A stretch of DNA of 64,000 nt, taken from contig NZ_JACJKN010000005.1 in NCBI RefSeq assembly GCF_016900775.1, positions 78,894 to 142,893 on the forward strand. The letters run 5' to 3'. This document shows positions 46,473-55,534 of this stretch, one piece after another; the first letter of the stretch is position 1, and each line of letters starts with the position of its first letter. A program made the translations under genes and the position numbers. The notes below the pieces were generated by a model. The model did not search any database and was not told where the DNA came from. It was given only the letters and a program-made list of their open reading frames with translations. The DNA is from Olsenella uli. Its GTDB lineage: Bacteria > Actinomycetota > Coriobacteriia > Coriobacteriales > Atopobiaceae.

Positions 46473-47546
46473 ATGGACGTCAGCAACGACGAGCTCGTGG
46501 CGCTTCTCGGCGCGCTCTCCAACGCGAAGGCGCCGTCCGGCTTTGAGGACGAGACGCTCGCGGTGGCGCGCGCGTTCTGCGAGGGCTGGGCCACGTTCGA
46601 GGAGAACACGCTGCGCGACGGCCTCATCACGCCGAAGAACTTCACCGGCGAGAAGCCCGTCCTCATGCTGGACGCCCACGGAGACGAGGTGGGCGGCATG
46701 GTCAAGGCCGTGCTCTCCAACGGCACGATGAGCTTCGTCGAGCTGGGCCGCTTCACGCCGGGGACGCTCGCCGGCCAGGGCGTGTGGGTGCGCGCGACCG
46801 ACGGCTCCTGGGTGCGCGGCGTGGTAGGCGTGAAGCCGCCGCACTTCCTGAGCGAGGCCGAGCGCGCCTCGGGAAGGACCGCCCTCATCCTGGACGTGGG
46901 CGCGCGCTCGTACGAGGAGGCGGTCAACGCGTTCCACATGGGCATGGGCGAGCCGATCGTGCCGGACACGGCGTTTTCCTACGACGCGGCGCGCGGGGTG
47001 GCCCTTGGCAAGGCGTTCGACTGCCGCGCGGGCGTGTGCGCGATGCTGCTCGCCCTGCGCGAGCTCTCACGCCGCGACGACCTGCCCGTCGACGTGGTGG
47101 CCTCGATCTCCGCGCAGGAGGAGGTCGGCGAGCGCGGGGTGGCTGCGGCCGCGCGGCGCTTCTCGCCCGACGCGGCGTTCCTCTTTGAGGGCTGCCCCGC
47201 GGACGACACGTTCTGCCCGCCCGACGAGGTGCAGGCCGCGCTGGGCCGGGGCCCGATGTTTCGCTACTTCGACCGCTGCATGATCACGCATCCGCGCTAC
47301 CAGCGCTTCGTTCTGGGCGTGGCTGAGGCGGCGGGGATTGCCGCGCAGACCTCCGTGCGCGAGGGCGGCGGCACCGACGGCGGGCCCGTGCACCAGCTCG
47401 ACGTCCCCTGCGTGGTGGCGGGCGTGCCGTGCCGCTACGTGCACGCCGGGACGGCTATCTGCCGCGTCGACGACGTGCGCGCCGCGGCCGAGGTGGCCGT
47501 CGCCGTGGCGGAGCGCCTCACGTCCGAGGTGCTGGCGAGGTTCTAG
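46473..47546 (+). CDS. M42-family metallopeptidase (deblocking aminopeptidase-like)
   Basis: A 357-residue peptidase of the M42 family (FrvX/glutamyl aminopeptidase type). Metal ligands and catalytic residues: H and D in MLDAHGDEVGGM, D in KAFDCRAGV, adjacent Glu pair in ISAQEEVGERG, FEGCPADDT, and His in CRYVHAGTAIC. Usually a cytoplasmic dodecamer trimming peptides. ATG at 46473 follows GAAAGGA with 5-nt spacing. Confidence 0.92.
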   Translation: MDVSNDELVALLGALSNAKAPSGFEDETLAVARAFCEGWATFEENTLRDGLITPKNFTGEKPVLMLDAHGDEVGGMVKAVLSNGTMSFVELGRFTPGTLAGQGVWVRATDGSWVRGVVGVKPPHFLSEAERASGRTALILDVGARSYEEAVNAFHMGMGEPIVPDTAFSYDAARGVALGKAFDCRAGVCAMLLALRELSRRDDLPVDVVASISAQEEVGERGVAAAARRFSPDAAFLFEGCPADDTFCPPDEVQAALGRGPMFRYFDRCMITHPRYQRFVLGVAEAAGIAAQTSVREGGGTDGGPVHQLDVPCVVAGVPCRYVHAGTAICRVDDVRAAAEVAVAVAERLTSEVLARF

Positions 47547-47598
47547 CGGGCGGTCCTTCTCGCCGCGCGCCCCTCCGCGCCACGCTTCGCGACGTCCC

Positions 47599-48969
47599 CT
47601 ACAGCACGCCATCCAGGTCGCCGCGGTCGCGGGCCATCTCCAGCAGGCGCCTGAGCACCTGGCCGCCGTGCACGCCGTCGTGCTCGAACTCGTTGGTCAC
47701 CCAGGCGTGGCTCGCTCCCACGCGCGAGAGCGTGTCCAGCTGCAGGCCCGCGTCCACGTAGAGGTCGTCGTGGTAGACCGCGGCCTGGAGCGGGGTCTCG
47801 TTGGCGAGAAGGACCTCCGGGTCGTAGAGCCGCCCGAAGGAGGTCTCCCCCATGAGGGCGTCCATCGCGCCGGCGAAGGGGCGCAGCTCCGGCATCTCCT
47901 CGAACATCCACGGGAAGCACGCCTCGCCGGTGAGCATGAGCGGACGGGCCTCGGGCGAGAACTCCAGGCGCTCCCGCAGCGCGCGCTCCGCGGCCCACGC
48001 GACCGGCCGCTCGAGCTCGCCGTCCGCGTAGATGAGCTCCTGGAGCACCCAGTAGAGCGGGTTGGCCACGACGTTGGTCGCCGACCACGCCCCCGCGAGG
48101 AACGCCGCTGACACCTCAACGCGCGCGGGATCCCCGCCCGCCGCGTCGAGCGCGGCCGCAGCGCTGCCGTCTCCCGCGGTAAACGCAAGGTCAAGCAGGT
48201 TGTGCAGCCGCTCGTGGCCGGGCTTCATCCCCAGCCCCTGGCCGAGCGACTGGAGCCGCCTGACCGTGAGCGGGGAGCCGTCGGGCAGCGTGAGGTCACC
48301 TGCGGCGGCGCGGTCGGCAAGCAGCGAGAGGCGCTCCTCGTCCTGCGGGTAGCGCTCGTAGAGGAGGCGCGTCTTGGCGGCCATGCGCGGGAAGGTGTGC
48401 GCGTAGACCTCGTCCGCGCTCGCGGGCACGTGCGGGATGCCGCCGCAGACGAAGCTCGCCCGCGCCGCGCCGGGGAAGGCCGAGAGGTACGCGAGGGTGA
48501 GAAAGCCGCCGTAGCTCTGGCCGAGCGTCACCCAGCACGCGCCGCCGAGCTCGTGCACCCGCAGGTGCTCGAGGTCGCGCACGATCGAGTCGGCAAGAAA
48601 GAGGCGAAGGTAGTCGGCCTGCGCGCGGGCGTCTCCCTCGCGCGCGACCACGAACCCGTCCACGCGCCCGGAGCGCCCGGTGCCGCGCTGATCCGGAAGG
48701 ACCACGCGGAAGTGGCGGACGGCCTCCTCGACCCAGCCATCGCTTTCCGGCGAGGTGAGCCGCGGGCACGCCCCGCCGGGGCCGCCCTGGAGGAACACGA
48801 GGTACGGCAGGTCGCGCCCGGCGTTCTCCGGCGAGCAGAGCACGCGGTAGAAGAGGCTGGTCGAGCGGCCGGGGAAGCGGCGGCCCGACCAGTCGAGCGG
48901 GACCTCGACCGAGCGGTCCTCCACGAGAAGTCCCGGCAGGTGATAGCGCGCGAGAAGCGTCATGGACAT
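47599..48969 (-). CDS. Alpha/beta-hydrolase, proline iminopeptidase-like (S33)
   Basis: A 456-residue hydrolase with the S33 layout: oxyanion-region FLQGGPGG, PDQRGTGRS, and nucleophile elbow GQSYGG, then a helical cap and a C-terminal Asp/His region (VYHDDLYVDAG ... NEFEHDGVHGG). Family members release N-terminal proline or cleave small amide/ester bonds. ATG at 48969 or 48963 (MTLLARYH) are both possible; the second has better spacing from GGGGG. No signal peptide. Convergent with the M42 peptidase, 52 nt apart. Confidence 0.85.
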   Translation of the reverse strand: MSMTLLARYHLPGLLVEDRSVEVPLDWSGRRFPGRSTSLFYRVLCSPENAGRDLPYLVFLQGGPGGACPRLTSPESDGWVEEAVRHFRVVLPDQRGTGRSGRVDGFVVAREGDARAQADYLRLFLADSIVRDLEHLRVHELGGACWVTLGQSYGGFLTLAYLSAFPGAARASFVCGGIPHVPASADEVYAHTFPRMAAKTRLLYERYPQDEERLSLLADRAAAGDLTLPDGSPLTVRRLQSLGQGLGMKPGHERLHNLLDLAFTAGDGSAAAALDAAGGDPARVEVSAAFLAGAWSATNVVANPLYWVLQELIYADGELERPVAWAAERALRERLEFSPEARPLMLTGEACFPWMFEEMPELRPFAGAMDALMGETSFGRLYDPEVLLANETPLQAAVYHDDLYVDAGLQLDTLSRVGASHAWVTNEFEHDGVHGGQVLRRLLEMARDRGDLDGVL

Positions 48970-49132
48970 CCCCCATCCGTCATGCGTGCGGGCGGCTCCG
49001 CCCTGTCCGGGCGCGAGAAGCGGGCGACCCCGACGCGGGAGGCGCCACGCCACTTGCCACGTTTCCCGCGCGATTGTGTGCCGCGGCCCTCGTGCGCCTT
49101 CCCGAGGCCCGCTCCCGGCAGAAGTCCCCCGC

Positions 49133-49190
49133 CGTTGGGTGGCATCTTTGATACCCACGCCGCGACGGCATCAGGCATGCCACCCAATCG
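49133..49190. repeat. Palindromic repeat family C
   Basis: TTGGGTGGCATCTTTGAT ... GGCATGCCACCCAATCG, about 58 bp. Upstream of the 47599-48969 gene. Confidence 0.8.
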
Positions 49191-49249
49191 CCCAGAAAAC
49201 GTGGCGAGAAGAACCTCATAACGACCCGCCGGGCTCACCTGACCCCGAG

Positions 49250-49275
49250 GGGCATCAAAGATGCCACCCAATCGC
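49250..49275. repeat. Half copy of repeat family C
   Basis: Right arm only: GGGCATCAAAGATGCCACCC followed by AATCGC. The left arm is missing. Confidence 0.75.
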
Positions 49276-49318
49276 AAGGGGTTCGGGCGGCGGGGCCGGA
49301 AACGCGGCGGCCGAGGCG

Positions 49319-49378
49319 CGCGGCGGGGCGAGAAGGACCGCCGACCCCAGGCCCGCCCGTCCTTCTCGCCCCGCCGCG
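49319..49378 (-). other. Hairpin built from inverted GGCGAGAAG 9-mers after asd
   Basis: Perfect 20-bp stem: CGCGGCGGGGCGAGAAGGAC (49319-49338) and its complement at 49359-49378, 20-nt loop, starting 4 nt after the asd stop. No T-run, but the place and strength suit transcription termination or message protection. Each arm contains one copy of the window-wide 9-mer, in opposite orientation. Confidence 0.7.
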
Positions 49379-49382
49379 CCTG

Positions 49383-50399
49383 CTAGACCAGGTACTCCGC
49401 GATCTGCACGGCGTTGGTCGCCGCGCCCTTGCGGATCTGGTCGCCGCAGCACCAGAAGGTGAACGCGGAGACGCCCTCCGGCGCGGAGAGGTCGCGGCGG
49501 ATGCGGCCGACGTAGACGAGGTCCTGGTCGGAGGTCTCGAGCGGCATGGGGTAGCGACTCGCGGCCGGCTCGTCCACCACGCGCACGCCCGGCGCGGCCT
49601 CGAGCGCGGCGCGCGCCTCCTCCACGGAGAGGGGCCGCTCGAACTCGGCCGTGATGGACTCGGAGTGCGAGCGCACCACCGGCACGCGGACGCAGGTGCA
49701 GTTCACGCGCAGCTCGGGGAGGTGCATGATCTTGCGGCCCTCGTTGAGCATCTTGAGCTCCTCGGAGGTGTAGCCCTCGTCCTTGAAGCCGCCGATCTGC
49801 GGGATGAGGTTCTCAGCGAGCTGGTACTGGAAGGGCGCGGTCTCCCCCACGGGCTTTCCGGCCGCCACGCAGCCGATCTCGCGCACGAGCTCGTCGAGGC
49901 CGGGCTTGCCAGCGCCCGAGGCGGCCTGGTAGGTGGAGACGACGAGGCGCGTCACGCCCGCGAGCTGGTGGAGCGGCCACACGGGCACGAGGCCGATGAT
50001 CGTGGCGCAGTTGGGGTTGGCGATGATGCCGTGGTGGCCCGCGATGTCGGCGGCGTTGATCTCCGGCACGACGAGCGGCACGTCGGCGTCCAGGCGGAAG
50101 GCGTGGGAGTTGTCCACGCACACGGCACCGCGGCGGACGGCCTCCGGCAGGAGCGCGCGGGCCGTGGCGTCGTCGGCCGCGCCGAGGACGATGTCAACGC
50201 CCTCGAAGGCGTCGGGCTCGGCCAGGCGCACGGGCACGTCCTCGCCGGCAAAGCGCACGGTCTTGCCCGCGTCGACGGAGCGCTGGCTCGCCAGCGGCAC
50301 GAGCTTGCCCACGGGGAAGCCGCGCTCCTCGAGGCACTGGAGCATCTGCTGGCCCACCACGCCGGTGGCGCCCAGGATGGCAACGGTCTTCTCGCTCAT
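49383..50399 (-). CDS. asd: Aspartate-semialdehyde dehydrogenase
   Basis: A 338-residue enzyme with N-terminal Rossmann motif ILGATGVVGQQML, catalytic cysteine in ANPNCATI, and the C-terminal FWCCGDQIRKGAATNAVQIAEYL typical of Asd. It reduces aspartyl phosphate to aspartate semialdehyde, the branch point to lysine and to homoserine. Downstream of lysC in the same direction; ATG at 50399 follows GAAAGGA. Confidence 0.97.
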   Translation of the reverse strand: MSEKTVAILGATGVVGQQMLQCLEERGFPVGKLVPLASQRSVDAGKTVRFAGEDVPVRLAEPDAFEGVDIVLGAADDATARALLPEAVRRGAVCVDNSHAFRLDADVPLVVPEINAADIAGHHGIIANPNCATIIGLVPVWPLHQLAGVTRLVVSTYQAASGAGKPGLDELVREIGCVAAGKPVGETAPFQYQLAENLIPQIGGFKDEGYTSEELKMLNEGRKIMHLPELRVNCTCVRVPVVRSHSESITAEFERPLSVEEARAALEAAPGVRVVDEPAASRYPMPLETSDQDLVYVGRIRRDLSAPEGVSAFTFWCCGDQIRKGAATNAVQIAEYLV

Positions 50400-50432
50400 G
50401 GCGGTTCCTTTCTGCTGGAGGCCGGAAAACTT

Positions 50433-50461
50433 GCCTAAAAGGGGCCTGTCCCCTTTTAGGC
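50433..50461. repeat. Palindromic repeat, variant of family B
   Basis: Perfect arms GCCTAAAAGGGG and CCCCTTTTAGGC around CCTGT, placed between lysC stop and asd start. Confidence 0.85.
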
Positions 50462-50462
50462 A

Positions 50463-51794
50463 TCAGCTGGTGGTGACCATCTCGTCGCGGACGAAGCGGT
50501 CGTAGATCACCTGGACGGCACGGTCGAAGTCCTCGTTGTTGACGCCCATGATGATGGAGATCTCCTGCGAGCTCTGCGTGATCATGCGGATGTTGACGCC
50601 CGCCTCGCCGAGCGCGCCGAAGATCTTGCCCGAGGTGCCGGAACGCTTGGACATGTTGCGACCCACCACGGAGAGCAGCGCGAGCTTGTCCACCATGGTG
50701 ATGTCGTCGGGCTCGAGCTCGCGGCGGATGTCGGTCACGATGGAGTAGATCGAGTCCTTGACGTCGGCGCCGTTGACCACCACGGAGAACGAGTCCACGC
50801 CCGTGGGGATGTGCTCGACCGAGATGCCGTAGCGCTCGAAGATCGAGAGCGCCCGGCGCACAAAGCCCACCTCGCCGGACATGTGCGCCTTCTTCACGTG
50901 CACGGAGATGAAGTCGCGCTTGCCGGCGATGCCGGTGATGAGGTGCTCGTCCTCGCCGATGCGCGCCTTCTCGCGGATGATGGTGCCCTCGTCCTCGGGC
51001 CGGTTGGTGTTCTTGATCTGGATGGGGATGTTCACCTCGCGCACCGGGAAGATGGCCTCCTCCTGCAGGACCGAGGCGCCCATGTAGGAGAGCTCGCGCA
51101 TCTCGTCGAAGGTGATGCGGCGGATCGAGCGCGGGTGGTCGACGATGCGCGGGTCCGCGGAGAGGAAGCCCGAGACGTCGGTCCAGTTCTCGTAGAGGCC
51201 GGCGTCGATGCAGCGCGCGAGGATGGCGCCCGTGATGTCGCCGCCGCCTCGCTGGAAGAGCTTGATCTGGCCGTCCACCGTGGCGCCGTAGAAGCCGGGC
51301 AGCACGAAGCAGCCCTTGCGCACCATGACGTCCTTGAGGCGCGCCGCGGTGCGCTCCATGTCCACGTTGCCGTCGTGGTGGAAGACCACGACGTCGGCCG
51401 CGTCGACGAAGGGCAGGTCAAGGTACTCGGCCATGAGGTGCGCCGTGAACCACTCGCCGCGCGCCACGATGTACTCGGGCGAGTGCTTCTTGATGTTCCG
51501 GGCGAAGGTCTGGAACTTCTCGTGCACCGGCCACTTGAGGCCCAGCTCGTCGGCTATCTCGACGAAGCGCTGCTCGATGTCCGCGAGAAGCGCGGTGCAG
51601 TCCACGTGGTACTGGATGTGGGCGTTCACCAGCAGCAGGAGGTCGGTGACCTTGTTGTCTGCCGAGAAGCGCTTGCCGGCCGCGGACACCACCACGAAGC
51701 GGCGGTCGGGGTCGGCCTCGACGATGGCCTTGACCTTGCGGAACTGCTCGGCGGACGCGACGGACGAGCCGCCGAACTTGGCGATCTTGATCAT
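50463..51794 (-). CDS. lysC: Aspartate kinase
   Basis: A 443-residue monofunctional aspartokinase: N-terminal KFGGSSVASAEQ, a kinase domain with GRGGGDITG-like segment QRGGGDITGAILA and FLSADPRIV, and a C-terminal pair of ACT domains (about residues 300-443) that bind lysine and/or threonine for feedback control. First committed step of the aspartate pathway. Between hom and asd on the same strand. Confidence 0.97.
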   Translation of the reverse strand: MIKIAKFGGSSVASAEQFRKVKAIVEADPDRRFVVVSAAGKRFSADNKVTDLLLLVNAHIQYHVDCTALLADIEQRFVEIADELGLKWPVHEKFQTFARNIKKHSPEYIVARGEWFTAHLMAEYLDLPFVDAADVVVFHHDGNVDMERTAARLKDVMVRKGCFVLPGFYGATVDGQIKLFQRGGGDITGAILARCIDAGLYENWTDVSGFLSADPRIVDHPRSIRRITFDEMRELSYMGASVLQEEAIFPVREVNIPIQIKNTNRPEDEGTIIREKARIGEDEHLITGIAGKRDFISVHVKKAHMSGEVGFVRRALSIFERYGISVEHIPTGVDSFSVVVNGADVKDSIYSIVTDIRRELEPDDITMVDKLALLSVVGRNMSKRSGTSGKIFGALGEAGVNIRMITQSSQEISIIMGVNNEDFDRAVQVIYDRFVRDEMVTTS

Positions 51795-51820
51795 GCTGTG
51801 AAACCTGCCTTCCTAGAAAA

Positions 51821-51863
51821 CCTGACAAAATGCCCTGACACCTTTGTCAGCATCCCTGTCAGG
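51821..51863. repeat. Palindromic repeat family D at hom stop
   Basis: CCTGACAAAATGCCCTGACA followed by CCTTTGTCAG and CCTGTCAGG: a nested palindrome of TGTCAGG/CCTGACA arms. Its right end includes the TGA stop codon of hom. Confidence 0.7.
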
Positions 51864-52983
51864 CGAGCGCAGCCATGAACGAGGTGGGGTCGGCGAGAAG
51901 GGCCTCGGAGAGAATCGCCCGCGCGCCCTCCGCCGTGAGGCCGCGCACGAGGTAGGCGCCCTTGCCGTAGGGCTCCTCGCCATCGAGCTCGGCCGCGGTG
52001 CGGAACACGTAGTCGCCCCGCAGCAGCGTGGGGTCGTAGGCCAGGCCGCTCGAGAAGTCGTAGGCGGGCCGGCGGGCGCCGCGGACGCAGTCGAGCACGT
52101 CCTGCACGATGGCGTTGCCCGTGGGGAGGCTCCCGGCGCCCTGGCCGTAGAACTTGAGCTCCCCCACCGTGGTGGCGTCGAGCGTCACCAGGTTGAAGTT
52201 GCCGGGCACGCTGGCCTCGAGCGACTCGGCGGCAACGGCCACCGGCTCGACGGCCACGGCGTAGCGCCCGCCCTCCCTGACGCCGCGGCCGAGCAGCTTC
52301 ACCGTGCGCCCCTGGGCCGCAAAGAGGTCGAGGTCGGCCTTGCGGAGGTTGCGGATGCCCGTCACCGGGAGGTTCTTCTCGCACGCCACGTCAAAGGCCA
52401 CGCAGGCCGAGATGATGGTCTTGTTGGCCACGTCCACGCCGTCGATGTCGGCGGAGGGGTCGCGCTCGGCGTAGCCCAGGCGCTGGGCCTCGGCGAGCAC
52501 GTCGGCGAACTCGGCCCCCTCGCGGCGCATGGCGTCCACGATGTAGTTGGTCGTCCCGTTCATGATGCCCGAGAACGCCGTCACCTCGTCCACCCGGCGG
52601 GCCTTCTCCACGCTCGCGATCCACGGGATGCCGCCGCCGACCGCCGCCTCGATGTAGAGGCCCGCGCCCGTCTCAGCCGACTCCGCCGCAAACTCGGCGA
52701 AGTGCGCCGCCACGACGGCCTTGTTGGAGGTCACGACGTGCTTGCCCACGCGGAGCGCCGCCGTGATGTAGGTGCGGGCGGGCTCGACGCCGCCCATGCA
52801 CTCCACCACGAGCCCGATCTCGGGGTCGGAGACGATGTCGTCGTAGCTGGCGGTCATCCGGGGGTCGCTGAGGCGGTCGGGCAGCTCGAGGATGCGCGCG
52901 ACCTCCACGTCGGGCACGCGCTCGGAGATGATCTGGTCAACCCCGCGACCGACCGTGCCAAAGCCGAGGAGGGCGATCTTCAT
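51859..52983 (-). CDS. hom: Homoserine dehydrogenase, lacking ACT domain
   Basis: A 374-residue enzyme: Rossmann start ALLGFGTVGRGV, TSNKAVVA, IEAAVGGGIPWI, SGIMNGTTNYI (substrate site), AERDPSADIDGVD. It reduces aspartate semialdehyde to homoserine. Most bacterial Hom proteins are about 430 residues with a C-terminal ACT domain for threonine inhibition; this one ends shortly after the catalytic domain, so that control is absent or reduced. The reading frame ends inside a palindromic repeat. ATG at 52983; divergent from thrC. Confidence 0.95.
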   Translation of the reverse strand: MKIALLGFGTVGRGVDQIISERVPDVEVARILELPDRLSDPRMTASYDDIVSDPEIGLVVECMGGVEPARTYITAALRVGKHVVTSNKAVVAAHFAEFAAESAETGAGLYIEAAVGGGIPWIASVEKARRVDEVTAFSGIMNGTTNYIVDAMRREGAEFADVLAEAQRLGYAERDPSADIDGVDVANKTIISACVAFDVACEKNLPVTGIRNLRKADLDLFAAQGRTVKLLGRGVREGGRYAVAVEPVAVAAESLEASVPGNFNLVTLDATTVGELKFYGQGAGSLPTGNAIVQDVLDCVRGARRPAYDFSSGLAYDPTLLRGDYVFRTAAELDGEEPYGKGAYLVRGLTAEGARAILSEALLADPTSFMAALA

Positions 52984-53042
52984 GCGTCTCGTCCAATCTT
53001 TCGAATGTGTATCCAACGCGCGGCCGTCGCGCGTCCCGCGGC

Positions 53043-53048
53043 TATGAT
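53043..53048 (+). promoter_or_regulatory. Candidate -10 box TATGAT for thrCB
   Basis: TATGAT 44 nt before the thrC GTG within the 108-nt divergent hom/thrC region; -35 box not evident. Confidence 0.45.
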
Positions 53049-53091
53049 ACTTGCAAGCAAGGCACGGGTACCTCGGACGCAAGGAGCCACA

Positions 53092-54576
53092 GTGACCCCG
53101 TTCTACCACAGCACGCGCTCGGACGCGCAATCCGTAACAAGCAAGCAAGCTATCCTCGCGGGCATCGCACCCGACGGCGGCCTCTACGTCTCCGACGCGC
53201 TCGGCGAGAAGAACGTGGACCTGGGCGCCGTCTGCGGCCAGGGCTTCCGCGAGACCGCGCGCCTCGTCCTGGGGACGCTCCTGCCGGACTACGCGGCAGA
53301 CGAGCTCTCCGGCTGCGTGGGGGCCGCCTACGGCGCGCAGTGGGACGCTCCCGGCGTCTGCCCCGTCACGCCGCTCGGCGCCGACTGGCTGCTCGAGCTC
53401 TACCACGGCCCCACCTGCGCCTTCAAGGACGTGGCGCTGCAGATGCTGCCGCAGCTCATGAGCGTGGCGCGCGCCGGCGACGGCCGCAAGATCATGGTGG
53501 TTACCGCCACCTCCGGCGACACCGGCAAGGCCGCGCTCGACGGCTTCGCGGGCGTGGAGGGCACGGGCGTGACGGTCTTCTACCCGCACGGCAAGGTGTC
53601 CGACATCCAGCGCCTCCAGATGGTGACCCAGCTCGGCGGCAACGTGGCCGTCTGCGCCGTGCGCGGCACCTTCGACGACTGCCAGGGCGAGGTCAAGCGC
53701 ATCTTCGCCGACCGCGAGCTCGCCGCGCGCCTCGCTGAGGGCGGCGTCGTGCTCTCGAGCGCCAACTCCATCAACGTGGGGCGCCTCGCGCCGCAGGTGA
53801 CGTACTACTTCGACTCCTACGCGCAGCTCGTGCGCGCGGGCGCCATCCGCATGGGCGACGAGGTCACCTACTGCGTGCCCACCGGCAACTTCGGCGACGT
53901 CCTCGCCGGCTACTACGCCAGGCGCCTCGGGCTTCCCGTGCGCCGGCTCGTGGTGGCCTCCAACGCCAACGACGTCCTCACGGACTTCCTCACCACCGGC
54001 ACCTACGACCGCCGGCGCGAGTTCCACAAGACCATCTCGCCCTCGATGGACATCCTCGTGTCCTCCAACCTGGAGCGCCTGCTCTACTTTGCCTCCGAGG
54101 GCGACTGCGACCTTGTGTCCTCCCTCATGGCCGACCTCGCCGAGAAGGGCGTCTACACCGTGCCCGAGCGCGTCATGGACCAGATTCGCGAGGTCTTCTC
54201 CTGCGGCCGGGCCGACGACGCCGCCACGCGCGAGACGATCCGCTCCACCTGGGACAAGCTCGGCGTGCTCATCGACCCGCACACCGCTGTCGCAAAGCAC
54301 GTGCTCGACGCCACGCCCGCCGACGGCTCGGCGCGCGTCTGCCTCTCCACGGCGAGCCCGTACAAGTTCTCCGCGGACGTGCTGGCCGCCCTCGGCGAGG
54401 TCACGGACGGCATGAACGGCTTCGCCTGCATGGACGCCCTCGAGCACCTCACGGGCACCGTCGCGCCGGCGCAGCTCTCGGGCCTGCGCGCCAGCGAGGT
54501 CGTCCACGACGACGTCTGCGACCGCGAGCACATGGGGGCCTTCGTCGAGTCCGCCTGCGCGCGGGTGTTCCTGTGA
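53092..54576 (+). CDS. thrC: Threonine synthase
   Basis: A 494-residue PLP enzyme of the long ThrC type: N-terminal FYHSTRSDAQ, PLP-lysine in CAFKDVALQM, TATSGDTGKAAL (phosphate pocket), SANSINVGRLAPQ, VPTGNFGDVLAGY. Converts O-phosphohomoserine to threonine. GTG at 53092 follows AAGGAG with 5-nt spacing. Translationally coupled to thrB by a GTGA overlap. Confidence 0.97.
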   Translation: MTPFYHSTRSDAQSVTSKQAILAGIAPDGGLYVSDALGEKNVDLGAVCGQGFRETARLVLGTLLPDYAADELSGCVGAAYGAQWDAPGVCPVTPLGADWLLELYHGPTCAFKDVALQMLPQLMSVARAGDGRKIMVVTATSGDTGKAALDGFAGVEGTGVTVFYPHGKVSDIQRLQMVTQLGGNVAVCAVRGTFDDCQGEVKRIFADRELAARLAEGGVVLSSANSINVGRLAPQVTYYFDSYAQLVRAGAIRMGDEVTYCVPTGNFGDVLAGYYARRLGLPVRRLVVASNANDVLTDFLTTGTYDRRREFHKTISPSMDILVSSNLERLLYFASEGDCDLVSSLMADLAEKGVYTVPERVMDQIREVFSCGRADDAATRETIRSTWDKLGVLIDPHTAVAKHVLDATPADGSARVCLSTASPYKFSADVLAALGEVTDGMNGFACMDALEHLTGTVAPAQLSGLRASEVVHDDVCDREHMGAFVESACARVFL

Positions 54577-55481
54577 TCGGTGCCGACGGCCGCGAGCGGC
54601 CGATGGTCATCGTCCGCGTGCCCGCGACCTCGGCCAACGTGGGCGTGGGCTTCGACTGCCTGGGCCTCGCGCTCGACCTCACGGCGACGTTTCTCATGAC
54701 GCCCGCCGAGCGCCTCGAGGTCGTGGGCTGCGAGGAGCGCTTCCGCGGCGAGGACAACCTCGTCTGGCAGAGCTACCTCGAGGCCTGCTCGCGGCTCGGC
54801 ACGGACGCCGTGCCGCTGCACATCACGATCCTCTCCCCCATCCCGCTCTCGGGCGGGCTCGGCTCCAGCTCCGCCTGCGTGATCGCCGGCGTGGGGGCCG
54901 CGATGGCGCTCTCCGCGGGCGGGTTCTCGCGCGAGCGGGCGCTCGAGCTCGCCGTGGCCATGGAGGGCCACCCCGACAACGTGGCGCCGGCGCTCCTCGG
55001 CGGGCTCGTGAGCTCGTTCGTGGACGGGGACGTGACCACCTCGACGCGGATGGACGTTGCCGGCAACCTGCGCTTCGTTGCCGTGGCGCCGCCCTACGAG
55101 GTGCGCACCGCCGACGCCCGGCGCGTCCTTCCCGAGGAGGTCTCCCGCGAGACCGCTGTCTGGCAGATGGGCCGCTGCGTGGCCGTGGTGCGGGCGCTCG
55201 AGCTCGGCGACGCGGACCTGCTCGCCGCCGCCTGCCACGACCGCCTGCACGAGCCGTACCGCGCGAGGCTCATCCCCGACTACGAGGCCCTGCGCGAGGC
55301 GGCCCTCGGGGCCGGCGCCTGCGCGTTTTTCATCTCCGGCTCCGGGTCCACGATGATCGCCGTGGCCGACGGGGACGCCCCCGCGGCGGAGGTGGCCTCC
55401 GCGCTCGCCGAGGCCTGTCCCGGCTACTGGCTGCAGACCCTCCCCGCCAACACCCTCGGCACCACCGTCGAGGTCCACTAA
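54573..55481 (+). CDS. thrB: Homoserine kinase
   Basis: A 302-residue GHMP kinase with N-terminal VPATSANVGVGFDCLGLAL, the ATP loop PIPLSGGLGSSSACV and C-terminal FFISGSGSTMIA. Phosphorylates homoserine for ThrC. The GTG start at 54573 overlaps the thrC stop (GTGA). A hairpin of inverted 9-mers follows its stop. Confidence 0.97.
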   Translation: MIGADGRERPMVIVRVPATSANVGVGFDCLGLALDLTATFLMTPAERLEVVGCEERFRGEDNLVWQSYLEACSRLGTDAVPLHITILSPIPLSGGLGSSSACVIAGVGAAMALSAGGFSRERALELAVAMEGHPDNVAPALLGGLVSSFVDGDVTTSTRMDVAGNLRFVAVAPPYEVRTADARRVLPEEVSRETAVWQMGRCVAVVRALELGDADLLAAACHDRLHEPYRARLIPDYEALREAALGAGACAFFISGSGSTMIAVADGDAPAAEVASALAEACPGYWLQTLPANTLGTTVEVH

Positions 55482-55485
55482 CGCC

Positions 55486-55534
55486 CGGGGCGAGAAGGAC
55501 GGTGCCTCCACGGCCCGACGTCCTTCTCGCCCCG
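55486..55534 (+). other. Hairpin built from inverted GGCGAGAAG 9-mers after thrB
   Basis: CGGGGCGAGAAGGAC (55486-55500) and GTCCTTCTCGCCCCG (55520-55534) form a perfect 15-bp stem, 4 nt after the thrB stop. Likely the end of the thrCB transcript though there is no T-run. Confidence 0.7.
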
